This document shows positions 21,177 to 29,161 of a DNA stretch of 64,000 bases, piece by piece. The notes under the pieces were generated by a model that saw only the letters and a program-made list of their open reading frames with translations, searched no databases and was not told where the DNA came from. Positions within the stretch are counted from its first letter, which is position 1, and every line of letters begins with the position of its first letter. Origin of the DNA: Pseudomonas antarctica (lineage in GTDB: Bacteria > Pseudomonadota > Gammaproteobacteria > Pseudomonadales > Pseudomonadaceae). The position numbers and the translations under genes are program-made. Location of the stretch: contig NZ_CP015600.1 in the NCBI RefSeq assembly GCF_001647715.1, forward strand, positions 620,001 through 684,000, read 5' to 3'.

Positions 21177-21599
21177 ATGCGTCATTACGAAATCATCTTT
21201 TTGGTCCACCCGGATCAAAGCGAGCAAGTCGGCGGCATGGTTGAGCGTTACACCAAGCTGATCGAAGAAGACGGCGGCAAAATCCACCGTCTGGAAGATT
21301 GGGGCCGTCGTCAACTGGCCTACGCAATCAACAATGTTCACAAGGCTCACTACGTGATGCTGAACGTTGAGTGCACTGGCAAGGCCCTGGCCGAGCTGGA
21401 AGACAACTTCCGCTACAACGATGCAGTGATCCGTAACCTGGTCATCCGTCGCGAAGAAGCCGTTACCGGCCAATCCGAGATGCTCAAGGCTGAAGAAAAC
21501 CGCAGTGAGCGCCGTGAGCGTCGCGACCGTCCTGAGCACGAAGGCGCCGAAAGCGCTGATAGTGATGACAGCGACAACAGCGATAACGCTGACGAGTAA
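21177..21599 (+). CDS. rpsF: 30S ribosomal protein S6
   Basis: A 140-residue ribosomal protein that pairs with S18 on the 30S platform. The family start [18 protein letters not shown] and the core [13 protein letters not shown] are intact. The tail after residue 100 is highly charged and ends in an Asp/Ser/Asn-rich run ([16 protein letters not shown]), as in other pseudomonads, where it stands in for the poly-Glu that RimK adds to E. coli S6. AAGGAG lies 9 bases before the ATG. First gene of the rpsF-rpsR-DUF2232-rplI operon. Confidence 0.97.
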   Translation: MRHYEIIFLVHPDQSEQVGGMVERYTKLIEEDGGKIHRLEDWGRRQLAYAINNVHKAHYVMLNVECTGKALAELEDNFRYNDAVIRNLVIRREEAVTGQSEMLKAEENRSERRERRDRPEHEGAESADSDDSDNSDNADE

Positions 21600-21627
21600 T
21601 CCACGGACCTTTTAAGGAGCCTATCAA

Positions 21628-21858
21628 ATGGCACGTTTCTTCCGTCGTCGTAAATTCTGCCGCTTCACCGCTGAAGACGTGAAAGAGATCGATTACAAAG
21701 ATCTCAACACTCTGAAAGCTTACGTATCCGAGACCGGCAAAATCGTTCCAAGCCGTATCACCGGTACCAAAGCACGTTATCAGCGTCAGCTGGCCACCGC
21801 TATCAAGCGCGCCCGCTTCCTGGCCCTGCTGGCCTACACCGACAGCCACGGCCGCTGA
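21628..21858 (+). CDS. rpsR: 30S ribosomal protein S18
   Basis: A 76-residue ribosomal protein binding 16S rRNA together with S6. [36 protein letters not shown] and [21 protein letters not shown] cover the entire family profile. It follows rpsF by 28 bp with an AAGGAG ribosome site. Confidence 0.98.
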
Positions 21859-21894
21859 GACCGGGCAGTCGACAAGTAGTAAGGGATTGAATGC

Positions 21895-22788
21895 ATGCGC
21901 GCCTTAGCTGAGTTCATCATGCGCGGTCGCGTGCAGGCCACTCTCGTAGTGGCTGGATGTGCGGCATTGCCGTTGCTTTATTGGTTGGGTGCTGCCGCAG
22001 GTTGCCTAGTGCTGCTGCGGCGCGGTTTGAAGGACGCCCTTGGCGTCCTTGCCCTGGGATTGTTGCCGGCCTTGATCTGGTGGCTGCAATTTGGTGATCC
22101 ACGCGTACTTTTGGTACTGCTGGGGTCATCGAGCCTTGCGTTGGTTTTACGCGCAAGTGAGTCCTGGGTCCGTACGCTGCTGGTCAGCGTGGCATTGGGG
22201 TTGTTGTACTCAGTGATGCTTGGCGCGGCTTTCCGCCCGCAAATCGAGGCGCTGTCGCAGGAAATCGTCAAGATCCTGCCGATGGCTCTCGGGGATCTCT
22301 ACCAGCAGTTGTCGGTAGATGAGCGAGCGCGGTTTGCGTCACTGATTGCTCCGGTCCTGACCGGCCTGATTGCGGCATTGTTGCAGGTCGTCAGCGTGCT
22401 GAGCCTGATTCTTGGGCGTTATTGGCAGGCGTTGTTGTACAACCCGGGTGGTTTTGGTCGCGAGTTTCGCAGTATCAGAATCCCCGCGGGGCCGGCGATG
22501 TTGCTGCTGGCGTGCATGGTTGTCGGGCCGAACTTCGGTCCACAGATGGCCTTGCTGGCGCCGATTTGCAGCGTACCGCTGGTGTTTGCCGGGTTGGCCC
22601 TGATTCATGGGCTGGTTGCGCGAAAGCGTCTGGCCAGGTTTTGGCTGGTGGGGTTGTACGTAACGCTGTTGCTGTTCATGCAGCTGATCTATCCGTTACT
22701 CGTGGTTTTGGCCATTGTCGACGGCCTGATTGATTTTCGCGGTCGTCTGGCGTCGAAAGACGCCGATAACGCGAACGGTGAAGGTTAA
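21895..22788 (+). CDS. DUF2232 (YybS-like) multi-pass membrane protein
   Basis: A 297-residue integral membrane protein with about eight hydrophobic segments, between rpsR and rplI. Proteins of this family occupy the same place in many pseudomonads and related bacteria, and Bacillus YybS lies near rplI too, but the function is not established. The middle includes a hydrophilic loop (about residues 120-140) before further helices. The start at 21895 follows AAGGG at a normal distance; an ATG four bases upstream is out of frame. Co-transcription with the ribosomal genes is implied by spacing of 36 and 18 bp. Confidence 0.85.
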   Translation: MRALAEFIMRGRVQATLVVAGCAALPLLYWLGAAAGCLVLLRRGLKDALGVLALGLLPALIWWLQFGDPRVLLVLLGSSSLALVLRASESWVRTLLVSVALGLLYSVMLGAAFRPQIEALSQEIVKILPMALGDLYQQLSVDERARFASLIAPVLTGLIAALLQVVSVLSLILGRYWQALLYNPGGFGREFRSIRIPAGPAMLLLACMVVGPNFGPQMALLAPICSVPLVFAGLALIHGLVARKRLARFWLVGLYVTLLLFMQLIYPLLVVLAIVDGLIDFRGRLASKDADNANGEG

Positions 22789-22806
22789 AAGTTAGAGGAT
22801 TTTCAC

Positions 22807-23253
22807 ATGCAACTGATCCTTCTGGAAAAAGTCGCCAACCTGGGCAACCTGGGCGACAAAGTGAACGTTAAGGCCGGCTACGGTCGTAACTACCTGCTGC
22901 CTTACGGCAAAGCTACCGCTGCAACCGCTGCCAACCTGGCTGCGTTTGAAGAGCGTCGTGCTGAGCTGGAAAAAGCAGCAGCAGACAAAAAAGCTTCGGC
23001 CGAAACTCGCGCTGCCCAACTGGCTGAGCTGGAAGTGACTATCACTGCCACCGCCGGTGACGAAGGCAAGCTGTTCGGTTCGATCGGCACCCACGACATC
23101 GCTGATGCACTGACCGCTTCCGGCGTTGAAGTGCAGAAGAGCGAAGTTCGTCTGCCGAACGGCACCATCCGCAACGTAGGCGAATTCGACGTAGCCGTGC
23201 ACCTGCACGCCGAAGTTGAAGCCACCGTACGCGTTGTCGTGGTAGCAGCTTAA
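22807..23253 (+). CDS. rplI: 50S ribosomal protein L9
   Basis: A 148-residue ribosomal protein with an N-terminal rRNA-binding domain ([32 protein letters not shown]), a long connecting helix (about residues 40-75) and a C-terminal domain. L9 protrudes from the L1 side and helps to keep reading frame. AGAGGA lies before the ATG. It is the last gene of the operon, with a terminator about 50 bp after the stop. Confidence 0.97.
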   Translation: MQLILLEKVANLGNLGDKVNVKAGYGRNYLLPYGKATAATAANLAAFEERRAELEKAAADKKASAETRAAQLAELEVTITATAGDEGKLFGSIGTHDIADALTASGVEVQKSEVRLPNGTIRNVGEFDVAVHLHAEVEATVRVVVVAA

Positions 23254-23300
23254 GCAGCACCTAACTGACTGGCACCTCGCGTGTCAGCCAGTTAACATCG

Positions 23301-23337
23301 GGCACGATCCTGTTTACAGGTCGTGCCTTTTGTTTTT
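23301..23337 (+). terminator. Rho-independent terminator between rplI and dnaB
   Basis: GGCACGA...TCGTGCC with an inner CCTG/CAGG stem and TTTA loop, followed by TTTTGTTTTT. It ends only 26 bp before the dnaB start codon, so it may be leaky or act as an attenuator for dnaB. Confidence 0.85.
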
Positions 23338-23363
23338 CTACAATCCCCTAATTCCAAGTGGCC

Positions 23364-24758
23364 ATGAACGATATTTCAGCTCCTGAGCAATACGATCTGC
23401 AAACCGCTGCCCTGAAGGTGCCACCGCATTCCATCGAGGCCGAACAGGCCGTGCTCGGTGGCTTGATGCTGGACAACAACGCCTGGGAACGCGTGCTGGA
23501 TCAAGTCTCGGACGGCGATTTCTACCGTCATGACCACCGCCTGATCTTCCGTGCCATTGCCAAGCTGGCCGACCAGAACTCGCCGATCGACGTGGTGACC
23601 CTGGCCGAGCAATTGGACAAGGAAGGCCAGACGTCCCAAGTGGGCGGCCTGGGTTACCTGGGTGAGCTGGCGAAAAACACGCCATCGGTCGCCAACATCA
23701 AGGCCTATGCGCAGATCGTCCGTGCGCGGGCCACGTTGCGCCAGTTGATCGGCATCGCCACCGAGATTGCCGACAGTGCCTTCAACCCCGAAGGCCGTAC
23801 CGCTGAAGAGATTCTCGACGAGGCCGAACGGCAGATCTTCCAGATCGCCGAGGCCCGTCCGAAAACCGGCGGCCCGGTCAGCGTCAACGACCTGTTGACC
23901 AAGGCCATCGACCGGATCGATACCTTGTTCAACACCGACAACGCCATCACCGGCCTGTCCACCGGCTACACCGACCTCGATGGCATGACCAGCGGCCTGC
24001 AGCCGTCTGACCTGATCATCGTCGCCGGCCGTCCGTCCATGGGTAAAACCACGTTTGCGATGAACCTGGTGGAGAACGCCGTGTTGCGCAGCGATAAGGC
24101 CGTACTGGTCTACTCGCTGGAGATGCCAGGCGAATCGCTGATCATGCGGATGTTGTCGTCCCTGGGCCGTATCGACCAGACCAAGGTGCGTGCCGGTCGT
24201 CTGGAAGATGACGATTGGCCGCGCTTGACCTCGGCCGTTAACCTGCTTAACGACCGCAAGCTGTTTATCGATGACACCGCGGGCATCAGCCCCTCGGAAA
24301 TGCGCGCACGTACCCGACGCCTGGTGCGTGAGCATGGCGATATCGCCCTGATCATGATCGACTACCTGCAACTGATGCAGATCCCGGGTTCCAGTGGCGA
24401 CAGCCGTACCAACGAGATTTCCGAGATTTCCCGCTCGTTGAAAGCCCTGGCCAAGGAATTCAACTGCCCAGTGGTTGCCCTGTCGCAGCTCAACCGTTCC
24501 TTGGAGCAACGGCCGAACAAACGCCCGATCAACTCCGACTTGCGGGAATCCGGAGCGATCGAGCAGGATGCTGACGTAATCATGTTCGTTTACCGGGACG
24601 AGGTGTATCACCCGGAGACCGAGCATAAAGGCATCGCTGAAATCATTATCGGCAAGCAGCGTAACGGGCCAATCGGCACCACGCGCCTGGCCTTTATCGG
24701 CAAATACACCCGTTTCGAAAACCTGGCGCCGGGCAGCTACAACTTCGACGACGAGTAA
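23364..24758 (+). CDS. dnaB: Replicative DNA helicase DnaB
   Basis: A 464-residue hexameric 5'-3' helicase of the replication fork. The N-terminal domain (PPHSIEAEQAVLGGLMLD) binds primase and the loader. The RecA-like C-terminal domain has Walker A GRPSMGKTTFAMN, Walker B MIDYLQLM and the conserved SLEQRPNKRPINSDLRESG. ATG 23364 (MNDISAPEQYDLQ) is preferred over an in-frame GTG two codons upstream because it gives the usual N-terminus. The ribosome site is weak, consistent with low expression. Confidence 0.95.
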   Translation: MNDISAPEQYDLQTAALKVPPHSIEAEQAVLGGLMLDNNAWERVLDQVSDGDFYRHDHRLIFRAIAKLADQNSPIDVVTLAEQLDKEGQTSQVGGLGYLGELAKNTPSVANIKAYAQIVRARATLRQLIGIATEIADSAFNPEGRTAEEILDEAERQIFQIAEARPKTGGPVSVNDLLTKAIDRIDTLFNTDNAITGLSTGYTDLDGMTSGLQPSDLIIVAGRPSMGKTTFAMNLVENAVLRSDKAVLVYSLEMPGESLIMRMLSSLGRIDQTKVRAGRLEDDDWPRLTSAVNLLNDRKLFIDDTAGISPSEMRARTRRLVREHGDIALIMIDYLQLMQIPGSSGDSRTNEISEISRSLKALAKEFNCPVVALSQLNRSLEQRPNKRPINSDLRESGAIEQDADVIMFVYRDEVYHPETEHKGIAEIIIGKQRNGPIGTTRLAFIGKYTRFENLAPGSYNFDDE

Positions 24759-24781
24759 CTCTCCAGCGCCTGTAAGGGCCT

Positions 24782-24854
24782 CATCGCAGGCAAGCCAACT
24801 CCCACATTGATGTGTAAATGCATTCAAATGGGGGAACTGGCCTGCCTGCGATGG
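24782..24854. repeat. REPIN, degenerate
   Basis: TCGCAGGCAAGCCAACTCCC and an inverted GGGGAACTGGCCTGCCTGCG face each other; both arms have point differences from the local consensus. Confidence 0.75.
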
Positions 24855-24948
24855 CGTCACCACAATTCCGACCATTACCGTCGGAATTGGTCAAAATTTG
24901 TGCTATATTCCACGCCCGCGATTTTTCATCTCAACACCGGTCACCGTC

Positions 24949-27252
24949 ATGCAAACAGCCAAGCCGTTATTTGACTATCCCAAGTACTGGGCCGAATGTT
25001 TCGGTCCTGCGCCATTCCTGCCGATGAGCAGGGAGGAGATGGATCAGCTTGGCTGGGATTCCTGCGACATCATCATCGTCACCGGTGATGCGTACGTGGA
25101 TCACCCCTCGTTCGGTATGGCCATCATCGGCCGGCTGCTGGAGTCCCAGGGCTTTCGCGTCGGGATCATTGCCCAGCCGAACTGGCAGTCCAAAGACGAC
25201 TTCATGAAGCTCGGCGAGCCGAACCTGTTCTTCGGCGTCGCGGCCGGCAACATGGACTCGATGATCAACCGCTACACCGCCGACAAGAAGATTCGTTCCG
25301 ACGACGCCTACACCCCTGGCGGTATGGCTGGCAAACGCCCGGACCGCGCGAGCCTGGTGTACAGCCAGCGCTGTAAAGAAGCCTACAAGAACGTGCCGAT
25401 CGTACTCGGTGGCATCGAAGCGTCCCTGCGCCGCATCGCCCACTACGACTACTGGCAAGACCGCGTGCGCAATTCGATCCTGATCGACGCCTGCGCCGAC
25501 ATCCTGCTGTACGGCAACGCCGAGCGGGCTATCGTCGAAGTCGCCCAGCGTTTGTCCTGGGGCCATAAGATCGAAGACATCACTGACGTGCGCGGCACCG
25601 CGTTCATTCGCCGTGACACGCCTGAAGGCTGGTACGAAGTGGACTCCACGCGTATCGACCGCCCGGGCAAGATCGACAAGATCATCAACCCGTACGTGAA
25701 TACCCAGGACACCCAGGCTTGCGCCATTGAGCAGGAAAAAGGCCCGGTTGAAGACCCGGAAGAAGCCAAGGTCGTGCAGATCCTGGCCAGCCCGCGCATG
25801 ACCCGCGACAAGACCGTGATTCGCCTGCCATCGGTAGAAAAAGTCCGTGGTGACTCGGTGCTCTACGCCCACGCCAACCGCGTGCTGCACCTGGAAACCA
25901 ACCCAGGCAACGCCCGTGCTCTGGTGCAGAAGCACGGTGAAGTGGATGTGTGGTTCAACCCGCCGCCCATCCCGATGACCACCGAAGAAATGGACTACGT
26001 GTTTGGCATGCCTTACGCCCGTGTCCCGCACCCGGCGTACGGCAAGGAAAAGATCCCGGCCTACGACATGATCCGTTTCTCGGTGAACATCATGCGTGGC
26101 TGCTTCGGCGGCTGTACTTTCTGCTCGATCACCGAGCACGAAGGCCGGATCATCCAGAACCGTTCCGAAGAGTCGATCATTCGCGAAATCGAAGAGATCC
26201 GCGACAAGGTTCCAGGTTTTACCGGCGTGATCTCCGACCTCGGCGGCCCGACCGCGAACATGTACCGCATCGCTTGCAAGAGCCCGGAAATCGAATCTGC
26301 ATGCCGTAAGCCGTCGTGCGTATTCCCTGGCATCTGCCCGAACCTGAACACCGACCACTCGTCACTGATTCAGCTGTACCGCAGCGCCCGTGCGTTGCCG
26401 GGTGTGAAGAAGATTTTGATTGCTTCCGGCCTGCGCTATGACCTCGCGGTCGAGTCGCCGGAATACGTTAAAGAGTTGGTGACCCACCACGTCGGTGGTT
26501 ACCTCAAGATCGCCCCGGAACACACCGAGGAAGGTCCGCTCAACCAGATGATGAAGCCGGGCATTGGCAGCTATGACAAGTTCAAGCGCATGTTCGAGAA
26601 GTACACCAAGGAAGCGGGCAAGGAGCAGTACCTGATTCCTTACTTCATCGCCGCCCACCCGGGCACCACCGATGAAGACATGATGAACCTGGCCCTGTGG
26701 CTCAAGGGCAACGGCTTCCGCGCCGACCAGGTGCAGGCGTTCTACCCGTCGCCGATGGCCACCGCCACCGCGATGTACCACTCGGGCAAGAACCCGCTGC
26801 GCAAGGTCACCTACAAGAGCGACGCGGTGACCATCGTCAAGAGCGAAGAGCAGCGCCGTCTGCACAAAGCGTTCCTGCGCTACCACGACCCGAAAGGCTG
26901 GCCGATGCTGCGTGAAGCATTGACCCGCATGGGCCGTGCCGACCTGATCGGGCCGGGCAAGGACCAATTGATCCCGCTGCACCAGCCGGCCACCGACAGC
27001 TACCAGAGCGCCCGTCGCAAGAACTCGACGCCGGCCGGCAGCCATAAGGTTGCCAAGGAAACCACCACCAGGATCCTCACCCAGCACACCGGTTTGCCGC
27101 CGCGTGGCAGTGATGGCAGCAACCCGTGGGACAAGCGCGAACAAGCCAAGGCTGCGGCCATGGTACGCAACAAGCAGGCTGCCAAGGAGCGCGCCGATGC
27201 GGCGAAGGGCAAAGGCGGTAAGCCTGCGCGCAAGCCGGTAGTGCCGCGTTGA
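24949..27252 (+). CDS. ygiQ: YgiQ family radical SAM protein
   Basis: A 767-residue protein of the UPF0313/YgiQ family. The N-terminal region (about 1-330) has a B12-binding-like fold start ([17 protein letters not shown]), followed by the radical SAM domain with the iron-sulfur motif CFGGCTFC (Cys385, Cys389, Cys392) inside a conserved [18 protein letters not shown] stretch. The C-terminal 90 residues are Lys/Ala-rich. The reaction is not established. ATG 24949 ([14 protein letters not shown]) is the conserved start; the frame is open upstream but unrelated. A terminator hairpin follows 15 bp after the stop. Confidence 0.92.
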   Translation: MQTAKPLFDYPKYWAECFGPAPFLPMSREEMDQLGWDSCDIIIVTGDAYVDHPSFGMAIIGRLLESQGFRVGIIAQPNWQSKDDFMKLGEPNLFFGVAAGNMDSMINRYTADKKIRSDDAYTPGGMAGKRPDRASLVYSQRCKEAYKNVPIVLGGIEASLRRIAHYDYWQDRVRNSILIDACADILLYGNAERAIVEVAQRLSWGHKIEDITDVRGTAFIRRDTPEGWYEVDSTRIDRPGKIDKIINPYVNTQDTQACAIEQEKGPVEDPEEAKVVQILASPRMTRDKTVIRLPSVEKVRGDSVLYAHANRVLHLETNPGNARALVQKHGEVDVWFNPPPIPMTTEEMDYVFGMPYARVPHPAYGKEKIPAYDMIRFSVNIMRGCFGGCTFCSITEHEGRIIQNRSEESIIREIEEIRDKVPGFTGVISDLGGPTANMYRIACKSPEIESACRKPSCVFPGICPNLNTDHSSLIQLYRSARALPGVKKILIASGLRYDLAVESPEYVKELVTHHVGGYLKIAPEHTEEGPLNQMMKPGIGSYDKFKRMFEKYTKEAGKEQYLIPYFIAAHPGTTDEDMMNLALWLKGNGFRADQVQAFYPSPMATATAMYHSGKNPLRKVTYKSDAVTIVKSEEQRRLHKAFLRYHDPKGWPMLREALTRMGRADLIGPGKDQLIPLHQPATDSYQSARRKNSTPAGSHKVAKETTTRILTQHTGLPPRGSDGSNPWDKREQAKAAAMVRNKQAAKERADAAKGKGGKPARKPVVPR

Positions 27253-27264
27253 TCGTAGCCTGAA

Positions 27265-27590
27265 TATGCAAAACGCCAGCCTCGTGCTGGCGTTTTGCTT
27301 TCTAGCGGGTGGGTAGACCGTTTGTTAAGGTGGTGGTCATTAGATCGCCATCGCAGGCAAGCCAGCTCCCACAGTTGGAACGCGTTCCCTTGTGGGAGCC
27401 GGGCTTGCCCGCGATGAGGCCTGCCAGAATGCAAAACGCCAGCCTTGTGCTGGCGTTTTGCTTTCTAGCGGGTGGGTAGATCGTTTGTTAAGGTGGTGGT
27501 CATTAGATCGCCATCGCAGGCAAGCCAGCTCCCACAGTTGTAACGCGTTCCCTTGTGGGAGCCGGGCTTGCCCGCGATGAGGCCTGCCAG
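27265..27590. repeat. 163-bp tandem direct duplication (terminator plus REPIN)
   Basis: Unit 1 (about 27265-27427) and unit 2 (27428-27590) are near-identical, each with the ygiQ-type terminator hairpin, the spacer CTTTCTAGCGGGTGGGTAGA and a REPIN (27347-27419 and 27510-27582). I count about three substitutions within the aligned units (C/T in the hairpin loop, C/T in GTAGAyCG, G/T in GTTGkAAC). It accounts for most of the 367 bp between ygiQ and the next gene; the terminator copy at 27431-27464 is presumably redundant. Confidence 0.93.
27268..27301 (+). terminator. Terminator hairpin after ygiQ (repeat unit 1)
   Basis: GCAAAACGCCAGC-CTCGT-GCTGGCGTTTTGC, a perfect 13-bp stem with short T-run. 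The same hairpin reappears at 27431-27464 as part of the tandem duplication. Confidence 0.85.
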
Positions 27591-27619
27591 GCCACCATCA
27601 CCTTCAAGGAAGAACTCTC

Positions 27620-28543
27620 ATGAGCAACCCCCTGCTCAGCATCGGCATGGACTCCAACCGCTCGCAGTTCATGGCGCGCCAGCGCATCGAAAGCCAGATC
27701 AACCTGCCACGCCTGTTTGCCGCCATCGACGCTGACCCCGGCATTGTCGGCGCGGGCGTTGTGTACATTGACGCCGACTTCAACGTCCTCACGCTGCGCG
27801 AATTTCAGCCCATCTGCAGCATCGCTCCTAAACGTTTGATCTTGCGTGAAGCGCAGAAGTACATCGCCCCGGCGCAGTTTGCGCAACAGGTCCAGGACAA
27901 TCCCCGCGAATCGCGCCTGGTGGGAGAGGCGGTCAATACGTCTCTGTCCTGCGCGGGCGCGATCATCGGTTGGATCGTGGTGCTCAGCGGCACCGTCGCT
28001 GTACCGTTCACGGCGGGTGCCAGCAGCGTGATTACGGCCATCGGTTATACCGCTGCCACGGCCAGCACGCTCCAGTGTTTTGCCAGTGGCTATCGCGTCA
28101 GCAATGAGATCAGTGACCCCTCCAAAAATGACAAGCTCGACAGCTCGGAGTGGTATCAGTACACGATGATCGCGCTGGATGCTGCGTCGTTGATCGGGGT
28201 CGGTGCATCGACGCTGACCACGATAAAGCTGGTGCGGCTGAATCAGGCCGCCACCGGCAAAAGCGTGCGGGAGGTGCTACGAGGATTAACCCGGCAAGAG
28301 CGCGCCAAGCTTACGAAGGAGCTGCTCAGCATTCAGGACCCGCGTATGAGCGCCAAGATGCTCAAGTTGAAACAACTGTCTGGCGAGGCGACCAAGCGTT
28401 TCGCCCCCGCCCAGGTCAAGCATGCGACGGTGACTCAGATACAGGATGCCCTGGGCGCGGCGATCGGTTTTACCGGCAGTGCAATCTCGGGGAACGTACG
28501 CACCATTGCCGTGGGGCTGTATGAGGAAATGAGCGATGAATGA
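27620..28543 (+). CDS. Putative pore-forming antibacterial effector (function inferred)
   Basis: A 307-residue protein I cannot assign to a characterised family. Residues 1-105 look soluble and mixed alpha/beta (IVGAGVVYIDADFNVLTLREF), without a signal peptide. Residues 109-152 form a long hydrophobic, Gly/Ala/Ser-rich hairpin (SCAGAIIGWIVVLSGTVAVP and GASSVITAIGYTAATAS). A second hydrophobic segment follows at 183-205, and another Gly-rich one near 277-300. The middle C-terminal part (215-265) is basic and helical. This profile, with a downstream overlapping four-helix membrane protein, resembles type VI secretion pore-forming effectors with their immunity proteins. AAGGAAG precedes the ATG. 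No VgrG, PAAR or Hcp gene is near, so delivery is unproven. Confidence 0.55.
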   Translation: MSNPLLSIGMDSNRSQFMARQRIESQINLPRLFAAIDADPGIVGAGVVYIDADFNVLTLREFQPICSIAPKRLILREAQKYIAPAQFAQQVQDNPRESRLVGEAVNTSLSCAGAIIGWIVVLSGTVAVPFTAGASSVITAIGYTAATASTLQCFASGYRVSNEISDPSKNDKLDSSEWYQYTMIALDAASLIGVGASTLTTIKLVRLNQAATGKSVREVLRGLTRQERAKLTKELLSIQDPRMSAKMLKLKQLSGEATKRFAPAQVKHATVTQIQDALGAAIGFTGSAISGNVRTIAVGLYEEMSDE

Positions 28544-28985
28544 GCTACCCGGCATTCGCAGTTTTCTGGCGCAATACTTTCCGGTCTTTATGGGCGCAAT
28601 TTTCGCGGCGGTGTTCAGCCTGGTGTTTGCGGTGCCGCTGATTTTCGACAGTTATTTCCCACGCTTGTCGATGGACGACAACCTCAAGTATTCCTTCCTG
28701 GGCGGCCTCGCGCTGACGTGGGGCATCGTGCAGTGCAACTTCATGATCGCGCGCGGGCGGCCACAGTGGGTATGGCCGCTGGTGATGCTGCTTGCGCTCT
28801 GTGTTCTGGCAGTGCTGCCCACCATCGCCTTCGGTCCGCATCCGCTGTCCTATAGTTTGAGCCTGCTGTTCCCGCTGCTGGGATTGCTGCTGCTCAACAG
28901 CAAGCGTCACCGCGAGATGCGCCAGAAACTCGTTGAAGTGAGGCGGCTGCGCCAAGCCATCATCGCAACGCACAAAGCACGCTAG
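28536..28985 (+). CDS. Four-helix inner-membrane protein, candidate immunity protein
   Basis: A 149-residue membrane protein with four predicted helices: about 17-37 (FMGAIFAAVFSLVFAVPLIF), 53-71, 80-99 and 103-121 (SYSLSLLFPLLGLLLL). It ends in a strongly basic helical tail (KRHREMRQKLVEVRRLRQA). It overlaps the upstream gene by 8 bp in another frame, so the two are almost certainly co-translated in fixed ratio, as is typical for toxin/immunity pairs. No family assignment was possible. Immunity function is inferred from context and topology only. Confidence 0.6.
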   Translation: MNELPGIRSFLAQYFPVFMGAIFAAVFSLVFAVPLIFDSYFPRLSMDDNLKYSFLGGLALTWGIVQCNFMIARGRPQWVWPLVMLLALCVLAVLPTIAFGPHPLSYSLSLLFPLLGLLLLNSKRHREMRQKLVEVRRLRQAIIATHKAR

Positions 28986-29049
28986 CTGGGTAGATTCACC
29001 ACCCTGCGCCACAAATATGTGCAGCACTTGCACCAGGGCACCGGTGATG

Positions 29050-29064
29050 GCGCCGTTTTGGTGC
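29050..29064 (+). promoter_or_regulatory. NtrC-like binding dyad upstream of the DUF2126 operon
   Basis: GCGCCGTTTTGGTGC matches the NtrC pattern GCACC-N5-GGTGC in spacing, with one deviation in the left half-site. Its centre is about 78 bp before the start predicted for the sigma-54 promoter at 29109. A second half-site, TGCACCA, is at 29029-29035. Confidence 0.5.
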
Positions 29065-29108
29065 TCTACTGCACCGGGTCTAACGAGAAAGCGCAATGAC
29101 GGCTGCTC

Positions 29109-29124
29109 TGGCATAAGTCTTGCG
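29109..29124 (+). promoter_or_regulatory. Sigma-54 (RpoN) promoter of the transglutaminase/ATP-grasp operon
   Basis: TGGCATAAGTCTTGC fits the -24/-12 pattern TGGYAYRN4TTGC with GG and GC exactly ten bases apart. Transcription would start near 29135, about 27 nt before the GTG start codon. Confidence 0.68.
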
Positions 29125-29161
29125 CACGTTGTGTCCATGCCCTGGCTCGCAGGAGGCCGCC

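Noticed and set aside
27265..27590. Repeated units that could suggest a small CRISPR array
   Set aside because: There are only two 163-bp units, themselves built of a terminator and a REPIN, with no regularly spaced short repeats and no cas genes.
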